DNA of 64,000 nucleotides from Strigamia acuminata (Eukaryota > Arthropoda > Chilopoda > Geophilomorpha > Linotaeniidae), in contig OX442322.1 of assembly GCA_949358305.1 (NCBI GenBank), forward strand, positions 9,548,001 through 9,612,000. The letters are read 5' to 3'. Shown here one piece after another: positions 23,035-33,285 of the stretch (the first letter of the stretch is position 1; each line of letters starts with the position of its first letter). Below the pieces are notes generated by a model, which did not search any database, was not told the DNA's origin, and saw only the letters and a list, made by a program, of their open reading frames with translations. The translations under genes and the position numbers were made by a program.

Positions 23035-26000
23035 ATGGAGAGAGATAGAGATACAGAAACTTCCGAACGCGATTTACTCACTGTGGAGCAAATTGAAATA
23101 CTAGAGACCAGGTGGGAAGCACAACTTTCATCTCTCAACGACTTGCTGTCTTTGTCGGAGAAGACGAGCGATCCAGGAGAGTTAGAAGCGCTTCTGCTTA
23201 CTGCAAATCTGAAAGAGACACGCGTTGTAAATGGCCTGAACGAGCTTCAAGTCTACTGTGAGCACGCGTTTTACCTTGAGAGTGTCGAGAAACTGGAATC
23301 ATCACAAACGAGAGTGGAACTTCTCCGAAGAAGGTGGGAGGTTTCAAAGCGGTCTCTTCCAACCCTTGGAGGAAGACTCAACATGTCTACAGTTTCCGGT
23401 GCAAATACATCCTTGAATACTTCGACTTCTTTCCGCAAGAATTCCAAGTTGCCCAAACTTGAATCTGTAAAGTTTGACGGGGAGATAATCAAATACAAGA
23501 CGTTTAAGAGCAACTTTGAAACTTCTGTTCATAATGACCCAGATCTGAGCAGTGTTGAAAAGTTGCAATACCTTCAAACTATGTGTACAGGTGAGGCTGC
23601 GGCTTTGATTTCCACCTTTCCTTTGATCGAGGAATCCTATGACTTGGCACGGGAAGAACTTGATCGTAACTATGGCGATGAGGATGCGCAACAGACGGCT
23701 CTCATCCAATCCATTCGAGACTTGAAGACTGTTTCAAGCATATACCCGACAAAGGTGTTGAAAGCAAATTTGACGAAAATTTCTTCAACAATACGACTTC
23801 TTGAGCAACTGAAGATTCCTGTACGGACATCTGGTGCATTTCTGATGCCGGACATTCTTAGCAAGTTTCCTGCTCCAATGACTTTGCGTTTTTACCAAGT
23901 CCATGGACTGTCTTGCAAGAACATTTTGACTTTGCTTGACTTTTTTCAAAAGGAAGTAGCTATGGCAGAACGCACTGAAGCTGTTTCTCCATCTGAAAAA
24001 GCAAAGAAGGAAAAGTCTGAAGTTGAAAAGGCTAAAGTTAAAGGATCCATGACGACTTGCACCGCGACGCAAGACTCAAAATCGTCTTCAAGCTCCAAAG
24101 TGAAGACAGAGTCGAGACAAGAGAACAAGTCTGCGAATTCCAAGGCACTCAAGTGCATTTTTTGTCAAGAAGACCATTTGAGCGGTTCTTGCAAAAAGGA
24201 GTTCGAAATCAATGCAAAGATTGAATTGATAAAGAAAAACAGACTTTGCTTTAATTGTTTTCGAACAGGTCATCGCGTTGGTGACTGCAAAGTGAAGTTT
24301 TCCTGCAAGCATTGTGGCGGAAGACATCATTCAACCATTTGTAAGAAGTCTGAGGTGAACAATTCTCCAAGTCCGACAGAGAAGCCAAAGGAGTCGCAAG
24401 TGACCACACACGTCTCGTGCGCGATATCCACTTCTCTTCAACTTATGATTTTTGTTGCTGACCTCAAAACCAAATCTGGAGGTTCACACCACATCCGAGG
24501 CATGATTGACCCGGGTAGCCATCGGTCATTCATTACAACTGAACTGGTGAACCGACTAAAACTGAAGAAGTGCGGCAGTATTTCTGCGACCACACAACGG
24601 TTCAACGATTCTATGCCTGCTGCCACTGATTACGACGTATACAACGTTACTCTTCAAAGCAAAAATGACGCACAAAACTTCAAATTATCAATGCTTTCAG
24701 TGGAAAATTTGCCGAAAGTGCAAGGCATTTTGAATGCATCGGTAATAGAAAAGGTGAAGAAGCTGAATCTTGAACTTGCCGAAGATCTGCCAGCCAAGAC
24801 ATCTCAAATAGACATTCTTTTGGGAGTTGATGCTTGGTGGAAAGTCATTAAAGATGGCAAAAAGAAAATCAACGACGATCTTGGACTCATAAATACGTTA
24901 TTTGGATGGGTGCTTATCGGAGCAGCCGGAAATACGGATTTATTCGAAGATGAAGCTGATTTGACTTCATGTTGTAATACTTGCAACATAGAAATCCATG
25001 AACAATTGGACAAACTTTGGAATTTAGAGGCAATTGGGATTAATGCTGGTGAAAAAGAATCCGATTTCACAAGAGATCGATTTGAAGCCACGACAAAACG
25101 TCTCGATGACGGAAGATACGAGGTGATGCTGCCTTTTAATGGACAAGAAACTGACTTGGACTCAAACTGGGAGCTCGCACTTAACCAATTAGCCAACACA
25201 TTGAAGAGAATCGACTCAAATGACGATTATAAGAAGCGATATGACGACTCAATGTGGCAATACATTGAAGAAAACCACGCTGAGGAAGTTCCAACTGAAG
25301 AACGGTTCCTAAAGAAAGGGACATATAACATTCCACATCATCCAGTGATCAAAGAGGACCGGGAAACAACGAAATTCAGAGTCGTATTCAATGCGTCGTC
25401 TGCGAAAAAAGGAAAACGATCATTAAATGACTGCCTTTTTCCTGGACCATCTTTGAATCCAGATTTGATATTGGTGATGGTCAGATTCAGATTGTATTGC
25501 ATTCCAATCATTGCTGACATTAAACAAGCATTCCTCCAAGTAATGATAAACCCCACACATAGGAACTTTCTGCGTTTTTTGTGGGTTTCGAAGCAATATT
25601 TCAAGAACCCCTATTCGTGGAGAAATTTGTGGAATAATATTATGATTTTGAGGATGATAGTCGTACCATTTGGAGTTATTTCCTCTCCTTTTCTCCTGTG
25701 CGCAACAATTCGGAAACAAGCTGATCAATACAAAGAGACACATCCGAAAGAAGTTGATGCACTGGACGCCGGGATATACATGGATGATTTAACTTCTGGA
25801 GGTGATCACACGACAGACACAACAAAGCATTGTGAAGAATTAAAAATGATTTTGGATGACGGGAAACTCCCACTTGTTAAATGGGCGACAGCCAATGAAA
25901 AGGTTTTCAATGACATCAAAGAAAAGGGATTTCACATGAGAAGTGACGAATTCTGTGAACAGGGAGTGATAAAAATGCTTGGAATCTTATGGGACACGCA

Positions 26001-28287
26001 AGAAGACGTCCTCATGTTCAGGATTCCACAAATGGACATTATTCCGAACACAAGACGTGAAGTTCTCTCTTTGGTAGCCTCTATTTTCGACCCGATGGGA
26101 CTCATTTCTCCAGTCGTTTTGAAAATGAGACTCCTTCTTCAAGACATTTGTCTACGTACAAAGAACTGGGACGGAAGAATTTCGGACTCAGAAAAGCAAG
26201 AGATTGACGAATGGAGTCGAGACATCCAGAAATTAAAAGGCTATAAGGTACCTCGATGGTTAGAAACCTATTCTAATGAAGAGTTGAGTATTGAAGTTTT
26301 CTGTGATGCCAGCACTAAAGCCTTTGGATGTGCAATTTTCATCGTCAACAACAAAGGAAAAAGAACTTTGCTACTCAGCAAATGTAGACTAGCCCCTGCA
26401 AAAAAGATTACCTTGCCTAGACTTGAATTAACTGCTGCGGTCGTTGGTGTACGGATGTGTCAGTATTTGACAAATAACTTTCTGCCAGGTTATCCAATCA
26501 AAACCATTCGATATTTTTCTGATTCCACCATAACTTTGGCTTGGATCAACTCGAAGAAAAATGAGTGGAAGCCTTATGTTTCTAACCGCGTTCAGGAAAT
26601 TGTTTCATCGTCTGACGCAAGCCAATGGTCACATATTCCGACAGAGTTCAATCCTGCAGATCTACTTACACGACCACACGATGCAAAAACATTAATGACA
26701 AATAAACTTTGGTGGAACGGCGTGGACGTTTCTAAAATCGAAAAAGTCGAGGTCGTGCAAGAAAAACTACCCGAAGAAGAAAAAAGAATTGTGGTTATGA
26801 ATGTTCAAGTCAAAGAGACATTTATAAGCAAATTTTTCAAAAGATATCGCAACTTCAACCGTCTAGTTAGAGTATTTTCGTACATTTTGCGCTGGAAATC
26901 TCATCGTTTTCGCGGCGAAGATCTCGCGCAACGCGAAATGGAATCCAGTCAAATTAGGATTCTTCAATTTTCACAAGAAATCTACTTTCGAGAAGAGATC
27001 GAAGCTGTGAGAAACAAGACTGAAGTTGAGAGATACTCCCCTTTGAAAAATTTTGAATATTTCTTAGATGAGGATGGACTTTTACGTTTGCGCAGCAGAC
27101 TGAGATTGTCTTTGCTTTCGTTTGACGAAAAATACCCGATTCTTTTGCATAACGAAAGTTGGGTAACTAGACTAATTATTCGCAAGACTCATCTTGATCT
27201 CATGCATGGAGATTTGAGTGAAACACTTTACCGAATTCGTGAGAAATTTTGGGTTCTCCGAGGACGCAGGACCATTCAAACTGTGATAAGAGAATGTTCC
27301 GTTTGCAGAAGGACTAAACTTGCAAGAAATAATCCGTCTACTGGAGAATTACCGAAAGAAAGAGTAACCCCAGCAGCTCCTTTTCAACACACCGGAATCG
27401 ATCATTTAGGACCTATTTTTGTGGGAAAGGACAAAAAACGATTGAAGAAAACATACATTTTATTATTCACTTGTATGGTTACACGAAGTTTACATCTCGA
27501 AGTGTCCGAAGATTTATCCACTGAGAAATTCTTATTGGCATTCAGAAGATTTTGTGCTCGTTACGGTTGTCCAGCAAAAGTCTTCTCGGACAACAGTAAA
27601 ACCTTTGAAAAAGGAAGTACACAAATTCAGTCATTGGGAAAACTGATTGGCCGTTCGGACATAAAAACATTTCTGTCTGAGAAAAGGATTGTATGGACAT
27701 TTATCCCTCCACTTTCACCGTGGATGGGAGGAGCTTGGGAGAGACTAGTCCGTTCAGTAAAGGATAAATTGCGGAAAACTTTATTGAGACACACTGTGGA
27801 TTTAGAAAATTTACAAACCTTGGTTCTTGAGATCAGCTCCGTGTTGAATTCACGACCTTTGTCGTATGTACACGAAAATATAGACGGCGGCAGAATCCTT
27901 TCACCTGAAAACTTTTTAACGGGAGGTATGCCGAAATACATGATCAACAAGACCTTGAATGCAATCAAGAAAAGTGACCTTCGAAAACTCGACAAGAAAA
28001 GAAGACAGTTCATTTGGGATTTTTGGAGTATATGGAAACACAGTTACTTGATGCAGTTAAGAAACTTTTATGAGACTAAAGGAGATAAATCTTTTCAAAA
28101 CCCCAAAATTGATCAGATTGTTCTTCTTGAAAAGATGGGAACCAACCCTTACTTTTGGCCTCTTGCCAGAATAAAACAAGTTTTTCCTGGTGATGATGGA
28201 CTAATTCGCATCGTCAGTGTTGTGCTTCCCGATGGAAGAGAGTTGCGTCGTTCTGTAAGGCATATTAGAGCCCTTGAACTTGATTGA
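23035..28287 (+). CDS. gag-pol: BEL1 Gag-Pol polyprotein (1750 aa)
   Basis: A single open frame encoding the proteins needed for retrotransposition. Residues ~138-310 are a Pao-type Gag (DUF1759-like, starting KLPKLE). Three zinc knuckles follow: C374-C386 (CX2CX3HX4C), C405-C418 (CX2CX4HX4C) and C424-C436 (CX2CX3HX4C). The aspartic protease active site is D492 in IDPGS, where DSG or DTG is usual. Reverse transcriptase has ADIKQAF (D828) and YMDD (915-918). RNase H has D1091, E1131, D1163 and D1209. Integrase has a zinc-binding H1386, H1391, C1421, C1424 and catalytic D1456, D1519, E1569. A DUF5641-like domain (~1655-1750) ends the protein. The ATG at 23035 follows a candidate splice acceptor and is the first in frame. 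There is no stop or frameshift, so the copy is potentially functional. Confidence 0.97.
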   Translation: MERDRDTETSERDLLTVEQIEILETRWEAQLSSLNDLLSLSEKTSDPGELEALLLTANLKETRVVNGLNELQVYCEHAFYLESVEKLESSQTRVELLRRRWEVSKRSLPTLGGRLNMSTVSGANTSLNTSTSFRKNSKLPKLESVKFDGEIIKYKTFKSNFETSVHNDPDLSSVEKLQYLQTMCTGEAAALISTFPLIEESYDLAREELDRNYGDEDAQQTALIQSIRDLKTVSSIYPTKVLKANLTKISSTIRLLEQLKIPVRTSGAFLMPDILSKFPAPMTLRFYQVHGLSCKNILTLLDFFQKEVAMAERTEAVSPSEKAKKEKSEVEKAKVKGSMTTCTATQDSKSSSSSKVKTESRQENKSANSKALKCIFCQEDHLSGSCKKEFEINAKIELIKKNRLCFNCFRTGHRVGDCKVKFSCKHCGGRHHSTICKKSEVNNSPSPTEKPKESQVTTHVSCAISTSLQLMIFVADLKTKSGGSHHIRGMIDPGSHRSFITTELVNRLKLKKCGSISATTQRFNDSMPAATDYDVYNVTLQSKNDAQNFKLSMLSVENLPKVQGILNASVIEKVKKLNLELAEDLPAKTSQIDILLGVDAWWKVIKDGKKKINDDLGLINTLFGWVLIGAAGNTDLFEDEADLTSCCNTCNIEIHEQLDKLWNLEAIGINAGEKESDFTRDRFEATTKRLDDGRYEVMLPFNGQETDLDSNWELALNQLANTLKRIDSNDDYKKRYDDSMWQYIEENHAEEVPTEERFLKKGTYNIPHHPVIKEDRETTKFRVVFNASSAKKGKRSLNDCLFPGPSLNPDLILVMVRFRLYCIPIIADIKQAFLQVMINPTHRNFLRFLWVSKQYFKNPYSWRNLWNNIMILRMIVVPFGVISSPFLLCATIRKQADQYKETHPKEVDALDAGIYMDDLTSGGDHTTDTTKHCEELKMILDDGKLPLVKWATANEKVFNDIKEKGFHMRSDEFCEQGVIKMLGILWDTQEDVLMFRIPQMDIIPNTRREVLSLVASIFDPMGLISPVVLKMRLLLQDICLRTKNWDGRISDSEKQEIDEWSRDIQKLKGYKVPRWLETYSNEELSIEVFCDASTKAFGCAIFIVNNKGKRTLLLSKCRLAPAKKITLPRLELTAAVVGVRMCQYLTNNFLPGYPIKTIRYFSDSTITLAWINSKKNEWKPYVSNRVQEIVSSSDASQWSHIPTEFNPADLLTRPHDAKTLMTNKLWWNGVDVSKIEKVEVVQEKLPEEEKRIVVMNVQVKETFISKFFKRYRNFNRLVRVFSYILRWKSHRFRGEDLAQREMESSQIRILQFSQEIYFREEIEAVRNKTEVERYSPLKNFEYFLDEDGLLRLRSRLRLSLLSFDEKYPILLHNESWVTRLIIRKTHLDLMHGDLSETLYRIREKFWVLRGRRTIQTVIRECSVCRRTKLARNNPSTGELPKERVTPAAPFQHTGIDHLGPIFVGKDKKRLKKTYILLFTCMVTRSLHLEVSEDLSTEKFLLAFRRFCARYGCPAKVFSDNSKTFEKGSTQIQSLGKLIGRSDIKTFLSEKRIVWTFIPPLSPWMGGAWERLVRSVKDKLRKTLLRHTVDLENLQTLVLEISSVLNSRPLSYVHENIDGGRILSPENFLTGGMPKYMINKTLNAIKKSDLRKLDKKRRQFIWDFWSIWKHSYLMQLRNFYETKGDKSFQNPKIDQIVLLEKMGTNPYFWPLARIKQVFPGDDGLIRIVSVVLPDGRELRRSVRHIRALELD

Positions 28288-28301
28288 TGTGTGTTTTGCA
28301 G

Positions 28302-28345
28302 ACTTCTCTCATCTCTCTTCTCTCTCTTTCTCGCTGGCAATTCGT
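28302..28345 (+). promoter_or_regulatory. Pyrimidine tract and CTGGCAATTCGT before the BEL1 3' LTR
   Basis: The sense strand before the 3' LTR is a long C/T run followed by CTGGCAATTCGT, where a purine tract that primes plus-strand DNA is expected. BEL2 has C/T then CCGGCAATTCGC, and families A, B, C and E have C/T then CCGGCAACGC. Confidence 0.55.
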
Positions 28346-29817
28346 TGTTGCAAACAACGTGGAATAATTTAGAAACTACTTTTATTGCCAATTTGTGTCT
28401 GAATAAATGTTTCCAAAGTGTGTTTTATTTTGCATAACATTTCAGTTTTTATTTAAAGGATTTTTGCATTATTAAAATGTTTTTAGTGCTTTCAGATACT
28501 GATGTTTGATGAAATGTGATATTCCATTGTTTATTGCATTTATTTCTAGTGTTTATTGCGTGATTTTGTGTTACTTTATTCATTTTCTATCAATTTGTGT
28601 GATTTCGGGTGAAATTTGGTGCATTTGTCGTTAAACAGTTCACTAGTGTTATCGACGTGACGTCATATTTCAAGTTCTAGTTCGGTTTTTGTTCAAACTT
28701 CTAACCTTCCGTTTGGACGGAATTTTGATGGTTAGAATTGTTTTTGACATTGTTTTAGACTAATTTGGGGGTGATCTGTTGATTCGTGCACTCTAATTTC
28801 GTCCCGGAACAGCCGTTTTTCTGCTACGAGCGATCGTGACGGACCCCGCATGTGCGTTGCCGTCCAAGATCGTTTCGTTCGGTTTGCGGTTGATTTCAAG
28901 TGTTCTTTCATTAAAAAGTGTCTTGTTTTGCGGGAAATTACATTCCCTGAACTTATTTACTTATTTCAAAGTGTTTACATAAGTTATTTCTTGTGTTGAA
29001 ATTCAAACCTTGTGTTTTGCCGCCAATGTAGAGTTTACCGGACGCCATGTTGGATTTTGCCGATGATTTGTAAATCTTTCATGTCGCTTTGTTTTTATAT
29101 CTCAATTGGTGTTAGTACTATTTAGTTTTAATGTATTTCAATGCAAAATCTTTACTTATTTGGTTTTGTGTGTGACTTTGAATTCAAACTTGATGATTAT
29201 GTCATTTTGCTTGTCTTTGATTGGTTAGGCCCAATTGTCTGCCTAGCGATCACTGTTTTCGCTGTTTTCTCAGTGTTTTGATTAACGAATTTTGTTGTTA
29301 CGATAGACTTTATTATTCCTGAGTTTTTTGTGCTCATTTTGAGCTATTACACATTATTTTTAATACATTTCTCGTAATTTGTTGTCTTTGCTTGAAATTG
29401 CATTTCCTCCGTTTCCGTGGCAACGGAGTATTTTCTTTATTGTACTTTGACGACAATTGGCTTGTTGCGTGCCTTTTGATTGATAATGTGTAATTATTCA
29501 GTTGCCATTTTATATTTGATTAAAATAGTCGTGTTAATGTTAACTCTTGTATTTTCTGCTTTTGACCCATTTCCAATGTGTCCTGAGTAGAGAACCATTT
29601 TTCCCAGACTGGCCAATGGATCAGCAAGCACTTGGATACCATGCAAAAGTGTTTCCAACAGTTAAACCTTCATGTAACAGGAGATTTTGAGGCGAATCAA
29701 GTGCATTTCCACACGGTACACGTACGAATTTCACTATACGATCGTTTGAGTTTGTTGGCGGGAGTTTCGAATCGCCACATCTCAGTTCTTCTCTGTTCCT
29801 GTTGACTGACCGCAACA
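28346..29817 (+). repeat. 3' LTR of BEL1
   Basis: A 1472-bp LTR, equal in length to the 5' LTR; I saw no mismatch in the stretches compared. It is followed by the ACAC duplication and A1 sequence. Confidence 0.95.
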
Positions 29818-31457
29818 ACACGGTGGCCCGAGTGCGGACGTGCAGTCCATCGGGTACCTCTTTGTTCAAGGCGCATTCGTAAAGCGCAGCTCGGTTGAAA
29901 GAAAGCCACCGGTTTTAATTTCTTTTCAACGACGTGATTAGTTTTCGTGAAGGAAGTGTAGCTTCGCTTCATTTGGTTGCAGTTGCACTGCTTCCAACGT
30001 TTTTCAGTATCATATGACACCTGTTGATCTTCAAAAAGAAGCAGGTCCCTTTCCTTTCTTTTCTCGTGGGGAGGAAATGGATTGATTATTTGGGTACGGA
30101 CTTGTTCCCTCTTCGGAAAAAAAAGCAGAAGTTTAGTGTTTTGGAATTCTTGCTGGTTTTCACAGTTCCGGTTTGCTAGTTTCCTTTGTGAGGCCATACT
30201 TGGCCAATAGCTTTAGTGATAATATTGACGTTTTAGCCGGTATTTATTTGCACGGAACGTGCTCGTTCTGTTTAGATAATTGAACCGTTTTTCTCTTGTT
30301 AGTTAGATAAAGTTGTGGTTGATGGGTCAGCGTGCGCGTGTTTCCTTGTCGCTGTGGACAAGAGGTCGCAGATGGTTTACACAGTCACCTGACTAAGTCT
30401 TTCCTTTTTTCTTTATTCTCTGCTCTTAGCGGTTTCGTGGGTTCATGTCAAGTCAGGGTGCGGTCAACGCCTTTGCGTGGCAGTTGCTGCGAATGGTTCG
30501 CGTTGCCTGAGCTTCATGCCTTCTCGTTCTCTTTTTCCTCTTTCTGGCGTGATCATGTTAGCTAGGTGGTCATGGCTTTGGGTAAGTTGTTAGTTGGTCA
30601 CTCTTTGCAAAAGAGTGGTGCCTAGGTCTTGACGGCATTTTCTAGTTCTTCGTACGAATGCTGGGTGGTTGGTCAGACGATAGGTCTGGGTCAACGCATT
30701 CATTCCCTTATTTTAAATTTTTCTTGTTTTCTAGAAAAGGGTCGTCCTTAATAGTTTATTAAGTTTGAGTTCGCAGCTCGTGTTTTCGTGCGGACGGAGG
30801 TTTCCGTGGCACGTTGCCACTTGAGCGCTGGCTCGAGGACAACGAGGCGGGGAAGCCTGCCGTGTCTCAAGTTTGTTCTTTTTTGCGTTTCAAGTTTCTT
30901 CTAGTCTTCATGTATGTCATGTTCCTTGCGAGGCCATGCTCGATCAAGAGTTTTTGTCACAGTTTTCCTTTTTTCGACGACGTTTAGTTTTCGGTTCTGA
31001 GACTTCTAACCTCGGTGTTTGGTTGGACGATTGTTTTGGACCAGCGCCTTTCCTCTCTGACAAGGATTTCTGTTCTCCCATTTTTAGTTTCCGTTTAGTT
31101 TAAGCGTCTGTCTACGGGTTGACAGACTGAGTTTTCGGACAAGCTCCCGCAATAATCTCACGTCGTTTTGGTTAGAAAACCCCTTCAGTCGGATTTTCTG
31201 AAGGTTCTTGCGTGTGCGCCACGTGTCTATTGGCGACGCCGTAGCCCCTTGGTGTCTGGACTAGGTCATCATGGCACGGCCCTTCTCTTTCTTCTCTCGT
31301 GTTCTAAGTTTCTTTTAGTGTCTATGGTTTTGCCTTCGCGACTTTCACAAAGTCAAGCTTGGCTTCGATACTTTTTCTTTCCGTGCTCTTGGTTTTGATG
31401 GGGAATTCCTTCAAAAGTTTTCTGCCTTGCCTTCCCTTCTTCTTTGGCCGGCAACGC
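29818..31457 (+). other. A1 internal sequence, 3' part
   Basis: Resumes A1 after BEL1. It is T-rich and closely related to 17612-19247 of A2. Short frames (for example 30332-30565) also occur in other copies, but no protein family is recognised. It ends with the pyrimidine tract and GGCCGGCAACGC before the 3' LTR. Confidence 0.8.
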
Positions 31458-32218
31458 TGTTGCGAGCACGCGCAACATGGATTTTTTGCTATCGCAATAG
31501 CGGATTTGCTTGAATTGATCAATTATTTAAGTTTGTGTTTAGTTAATAGTGCAGCTTAAGTTTTGGCTAAATGTTAAATGAATTTCGTGTAGTTTGTGAT
31601 GTGGGAGTTATGTTTTACCTGATTTAAGCTGTCTTTCTTAAGGTAATCTTGTATTTTTCCTTTGATTCTTTGGAGTTTTACTGCTTGGATTCGTCCAAAG
31701 AGTCGCTGCTGTTAGTTCCTAAGTTAGTTCATTTATTTGAAACACTTTGGCTTAATGTATTACGGTTTTGTGCCTTTTGTAATGATTTTATACTTGAAAC
31801 TGTGTATTTTCTTGTATACGCTTTATCATTTTGTCACTAGAGGGACAATTCGCCTCTTGCGAGTGATTGTTGCCACTCGTTGCTCTAATTGTTGTAGGTT
31901 GCGCAGCAACTACACTGTGACTGTTATGTAGATTTCTAGGGTTAAGATATGTAATTTTCTCCTCTCTTTTCTGTGTACTTTTGATAGATATTAACTTTAC
32001 ATTAAATTCGGTTTGTTTATGTGTTATTTGGCATATTAGTGGTGAGTTCTTCCAGACACTTATTAGGCCACTTTGCAGGGATTTCAAGCAGGATTTCTCC
32101 TGCAATGCATCATCTCTTTTGGAGCTCATCACAAGTTCTAGTAAGTAGGTTTATTTGTTATAAGCTTTTTCTGTTGTCTTCTAGAGTGCCACACGGCCAC
32201 AAAGCATTGCTAGAAACA
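31458..32218 (+). repeat. 3' LTR of A1 (family A)
   Basis: A 761-bp LTR pairing with 5218-5978 (T at 31600 in both) and followed by TTGT. Confidence 0.92.
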
Positions 32219-32222
32219 TTGT

Positions 32223-32493
32223 GAGAGTTCTAGAGAGGTTTGAATGAAGATTTCACTAAGGGAGGGGTTTCGTTTTCTGCAATGTCAACAGGTAACTGTT
32301 TTTTAAAAAGTGAGCACAGTTTTCTTGATTTTTCAGGTGTAGTTAGACTGGGGGTGTGTTCTTTGACATTGCGTATTATTGGTTCCAATTGTTATTTTGG
32401 TTCATTACACAGTTTAGTTTAGTTCTTTCTAGTGGAAGATATTTAGTTTAAAGGAAATTGGGCACGAGTTTATCTTTGCAGTGAGTTGCCGCC
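32223..32493. other. Outer sequence between A1 and BEL2, unidentified
   Basis: About 270 bp, continuous with 5197-5217 once A1 is removed. It matches none of the elements here and has no open frame worth naming. CAG/GTAACT near 32291 and TTTTTCAG ending at 32335 look like splice signals but prove nothing. It may be host DNA or an older element. The last bases, CGCC, should recur at the unseen 5' end of BEL2. Confidence 0.5.
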
Positions 32494-33285
32494 TGTTGCG
32501 GTCTGTCAACACCAAACAGCTAGGAATGGGGTCGGGGCTATTTGAATTTCCCGCTTCTAAAAACTCAAGTGATCGTATTGTTAAATTCGTACGAAAACCG
32601 CGCTGAGAACACAAATCCGCACTGAAAACTATTGTTGAATGCATGGAGCATTGATGGGAACACCGTTGATTAATATCCAATGGAGTGCTGAATCAATGGC
32701 TAATCCAGGGAAAGGCTTAACTACTCGCGCCACATTGCTTAAATAACATGAAACGGGAGTAAAATTAAAAACAACTTCTTTAATCTAAGTTAAACAGAAG
32801 AGTGAGGAAAATACATCAATTACATTGGTTCTTTTGGAACCGCACATGCGCAGTAACCATTACGGCACGCGCCAAGCCGATAGCGGCGAAATACAGATAC
32901 ACAAGAAACTCCGTTGTCATAGCAACGGAGGAAACGAAATCACAGCAAAGTTGTAGTTACATAAAAACTGCACGAAATAAAGATTGTGACATACCAAAAT
33001 GATCACAAGAATGCAGTGAATAAAAAAGCTAATCATAACGATTCGATCTGAAAAGTAAAACAATGCAAACGGAGCGAAAACAATGATCGTCAAGCAGACG
33101 ATCGAGACAACCAATCAGCGTCAAGCAAAATGATGCAATCAAAACATTTGAAATCCGAACGGAATAAAAATGCAAAAATAGCAAAGAATACAGGTGAAAA
33201 CACTTCGAAATGAAATAGTAAATGCAGATTATAAGAATATAAAATACAAAAATAACGGTTACATTGTGTAATCGTCGCTTGGGAC
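32494..33285 (-). repeat. 3' LTR of BEL2, distal piece
   Basis: The end of the BEL2 3' LTR, separated from 47971-48740 by D1. It keeps the CTCCGTT/AACGGAG hairpin (32909-32915, 32924-32930) of BEL1 with a different 8-nt loop. Its last base pairs, TGTTGCGGTC on the plus strand, mirror the BEL1 LTR end. Confidence 0.82.

Larger units (their letters stand above)
20653..29817 (+). mobile_element. BEL1, intact BEL/Pao LTR retrotransposon
   Basis: A 9165-bp element with LTRs at 20653-22124 and 28346-29817 (1472 bp each) and ACAC at 20649-20652 and 29818-29821. It is inserted in A1. It carries a primer-site-like motif, a long leader and one uninterrupted gag-pol frame. The superfamily is set by the DUF1759-type Gag, the order protease, reverse transcriptase, RNase H, integrase, and the DUF5641-like C terminus. 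The equal LTR lengths, with no difference seen by eye, suggest a recent insertion of a potentially active copy. Confidence 0.96.
5218..32218 (+). mobile_element. Non-autonomous LTR element A1, carrying nested A2/E1 and BEL1
   Basis: LTRs at 5218-5978 and 31458-32218 (761 bp each) are flanked by TTGT at 5214-5217 and 32219-32222. The internal sequence is 5979-8032, 20013-20652 and 29822-31457; removing A2 and BEL1 with their duplications leaves about 5.85 kb. No gag, protease, reverse transcriptase or integrase is encoded. Both A1 LTRs carry T (5360, 31600) where both A2 LTRs carry C (8175, 19390), which independently confirms the pairing. Internal blocks in order are: primer-site motif, GC-rich leader, AT-rich middle, a 144-codon open frame shared by the family, a T-rich 3' region, and a pyrimidine tract before the 3' LTR. 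Confidence 0.92.

Noticed and set aside
5218-32218. Treating the LTRs at 5218, 8033, 19248 and 31458 as solo LTRs or tandem copies
   Set aside because: Flanking duplications and the T/C difference at 5360/31600 versus 8175/19390 pair the outer two and the inner two.
32240-32422. 60-codon open frame in the outer sequence as a host exon
   Set aside because: It is short, has no similarity I recognise and no supporting neighbours; the splice-like signals are weak.
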